A DNA stretch of 64,000 bases from assembly GCF_042658925.1 (NCBI RefSeq), contig NZ_JBHSRF010000018.1, positions 62,001 to 126,000 on the forward strand. Direction: 5' to 3'. How positions within the stretch are numbered: the stretch's first letter is position 1; each line of letters begins with the position of its first letter. Below the pieces are notes generated by a model that did no database searches, was not told where the DNA came from, and saw only the letters and a list, made by a program, of their open reading frames with translations. A program made the translations under genes and the position numbers. The stretch is from Sphaerisporangium aureirubrum (GTDB lineage: Bacteria; Actinomycetota; Actinomycetes; Streptosporangiales; Streptosporangiaceae). Below are positions 62,909-64,000 of the stretch, one piece after another.

Positions 62909-64000
62909 CGCCGCACCCACTCTCCGGTCGCGAGGTCGAGGGCGTGGACGTGCCGGCCGCCGGGCTCGTCGTAGACCGAGTAGGTGTACAGCAGGTCCGT
63001 GCCGAGGGTGAGTCTGGAGCCGGGGACGGCCGTCGCCTTCCACAGTTGCGTGCCGCTCGCGGTGTCGACGGCGAGCACGTGGTTCTGGTCGTCCGCCGTC
63101 GTCGCGTAGAGCACGCCGTCCCGCACCACCCCGCCGATCAGCCACGTCGGCAAGGGGAGCGTCCAGCGGGGCCGCCCCGTCCGGCGGTCGAGGCCGAGCA
63201 GGTCGTAGTCGCCGGCGGCGCCGGGGGAGAGCATCGAGGCGACGACGAGATCCCCGGCGAGCCACGTCGCGGGGCCGCCGCCGGTGTGCCTCCGCAGCGT
63301 CCAGCGGGGCGCGCCGGTGGCCGGGTCCAGGAGCCGCAGCCGGTCGATGTCGGTGGTCACCAGGGCGGTCCGGTCCACCGATGTCCAGGAGACCGCGCCG
63401 CGCCACCGCCGGGCCCATACCTCGCGGCCGTCGCCGAGCCGGTAGGCGGCGAGATCCGTGTCCTCTCGCGTGTCTCGCACCCTCAACGCGGACACGAGGA
63501 GGTTCCCGCCGTGGGGCATCGGCGTCAGCCCGGACACCTCGCCGAATTCCCTGCTCCAGACCGGGCGTCCCTCGGCGGGCCGCAGGACGGTGAGCCGCCG
63601 CCCGTTCTCGGCCGGGTCGAAATGCGCGACCACGGCCAGCGGCCCGGCGGCCACGACGGCGGTGGTGTCGCGCAGCGGCAGTGTCCAGGCGGGGGCGCCG
63701 CCGGAGGTGTCCAGCGCGCTCACGGCCGCGGGGGTGGCGTAGAGGAGAAGGCCGTCGTGGAGCAGCATCCTCAGCACGGGGGCCGTCACCTGGTGCCGCC
63801 ACACGAGGCGGCCGGTCGCCGCGTCGAGCGCGACGAGCACCGCGAAGTCCAGGCCGATCGACAGGCACGCGAACACGCGGCCTCCGGCGACGGCCGGTGC
63901 CATGCCGACCGTGGCCGCCAGCGGGCCCTTGTGCCGGAACCGCCAGAGCCGCGCCCCGGTCCGCGCGTCCAGCGCCAGCACCCCGCCGGACTCATCACCG
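62905..64000 (-). CDS. PQQ-like beta-propeller repeat protein, truncated by window edge
   Basis: The frame is open through the last complete codon at 63999, so the N-terminus lies outside. At least 358 residues of repeated beta-propeller blades of the PQQ_2 type: VLALDARTGARLWRF, LVALDAATGRLVWR, ALDTSGGAPAWTLPL, LLDPATGAPRWTL, GLDRRTGRPRWTL, AVDTASGTQLWK and HALDLATGEWVRR. Seven blades are countable. Such proteins are often extracellular or membrane-attached scaffolds (BamB-like) or STPK sensor domains; without the N-terminus these cannot be separated. Coupled to the membrane-anchored downstream gene. Confidence 0.85.
   Translation of the reverse strand, partial: GDESGGVLALDARTGARLWRFRHKGPLAATVGMAPAVAGGRVFACLSIGLDFAVLVALDAATGRLVWRHQVTAPVLRMLLHDGLLLYATPAAVSALDTSGGAPAWTLPLRDTTAVVAAGPLAVVAHFDPAENGRRLTVLRPAEGRPVWSREFGEVSGLTPMPHGGNLLVSALRVRDTREDTDLAAYRLGDGREVWARRWRGAVSWTSVDRTALVTTDIDRLRLLDPATGAPRWTLRRHTGGGPATWLAGDLVVASMLSPGAAGDYDLLGLDRRTGRPRWTLPLPTWLIGGVVRDGVLYATTADDQNHVLAVDTASGTQLWKATAVPGSRLTLGTDLLYTYSVYDEPGGRHVHALDLATGEWVRR

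Overview
The window is 64 kb of very GC-rich chromosome with strong G/C at third codon positions, frequent GTG starts, purine-rich AGGAGG-type ribosome sites and many 4-bp ATGA/GTGA gene overlaps. Together with the gene content (SigK/RskA, an ergothioneine operon, a PknG-GlnH-GlnX module, SARP and LAL regulators) this points to a filamentous or soil actinomycete, probably Streptosporangiales-like. The genus cannot be fixed from the sequence alone. No rRNA, tRNA, CRISPR array, insertion sequence or prophage was recognised.

Layout. 1-9.2 kb: end of a sensor kinase, an IF2B/MtnA-like isomerase, a cyclase-like protein with an SMODS-associated-type NUDIX neighbour, an eRF1-like (baeRF/Balon-type) protein, a zinc formaldehyde dehydrogenase and the sigK-rskA pair. 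9.4-13.2 kb: HAD phosphatase, GH1 beta-glucosidase, secreted GlpQ-like phosphodiesterase and a small secreted protein. 13.8-18.4 kb: egtABCD, making ergothioneine up to hercynine and its sulfoxide conjugate; no egtE is present. A RES-domain NAD-consuming toxin homologue converges on and overlaps egtD. 19.4-28.3 kb: an unusual locus in which two paralogous TetR-HTH/TPR regulators flank a translationally coupled TfdA-type dioxygenase/HExxH protein pair and a macro-domain protein. The two regulators share a conserved 23-bp element upstream of their starts. 28.3-35.3 kb: FUSC exporter plus a PaoABC-type molybdenum aldehyde oxidoreductase, then XRE-cupin and Lrp regulators. 35.4-46.2 kb: an enlarged PknG module (GlnH, GlnX, FHA, vWA, PP2C, PknG, helical protein, 69-aa protein, GTPase) whose soluble members share zinc ribbons. 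46.3-61.7 kb: three very large ATPase/TPR regulators (two SARP-like, one LAL) around a 2-isopropylmalate synthase, a transthyretin-like protein lacking key HIU-hydrolase residues, a 1-kb sparsely coding gap with a 42-codon ORF, and a LacI regulator with a leaderless-type promoter. 61.9-64 kb: a membrane-anchored protein coupled to a PQQ-type beta-propeller cut by the window edge.

How the parts fit. The best-supported functional units are egtABCD (redox buffering), sigK-rskA (redox or metal-responsive sigma/anti-sigma pair), PaoABC+FUSC (aldehyde oxidation and probable acid export) and the PknG module (amino-acid sensing to phospho-signalling). The 19.4-28.3 kb locus is the strongest candidate for an undescribed system. 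The SARP/LAL/LeuA region could be the edge of a biosynthetic cluster.
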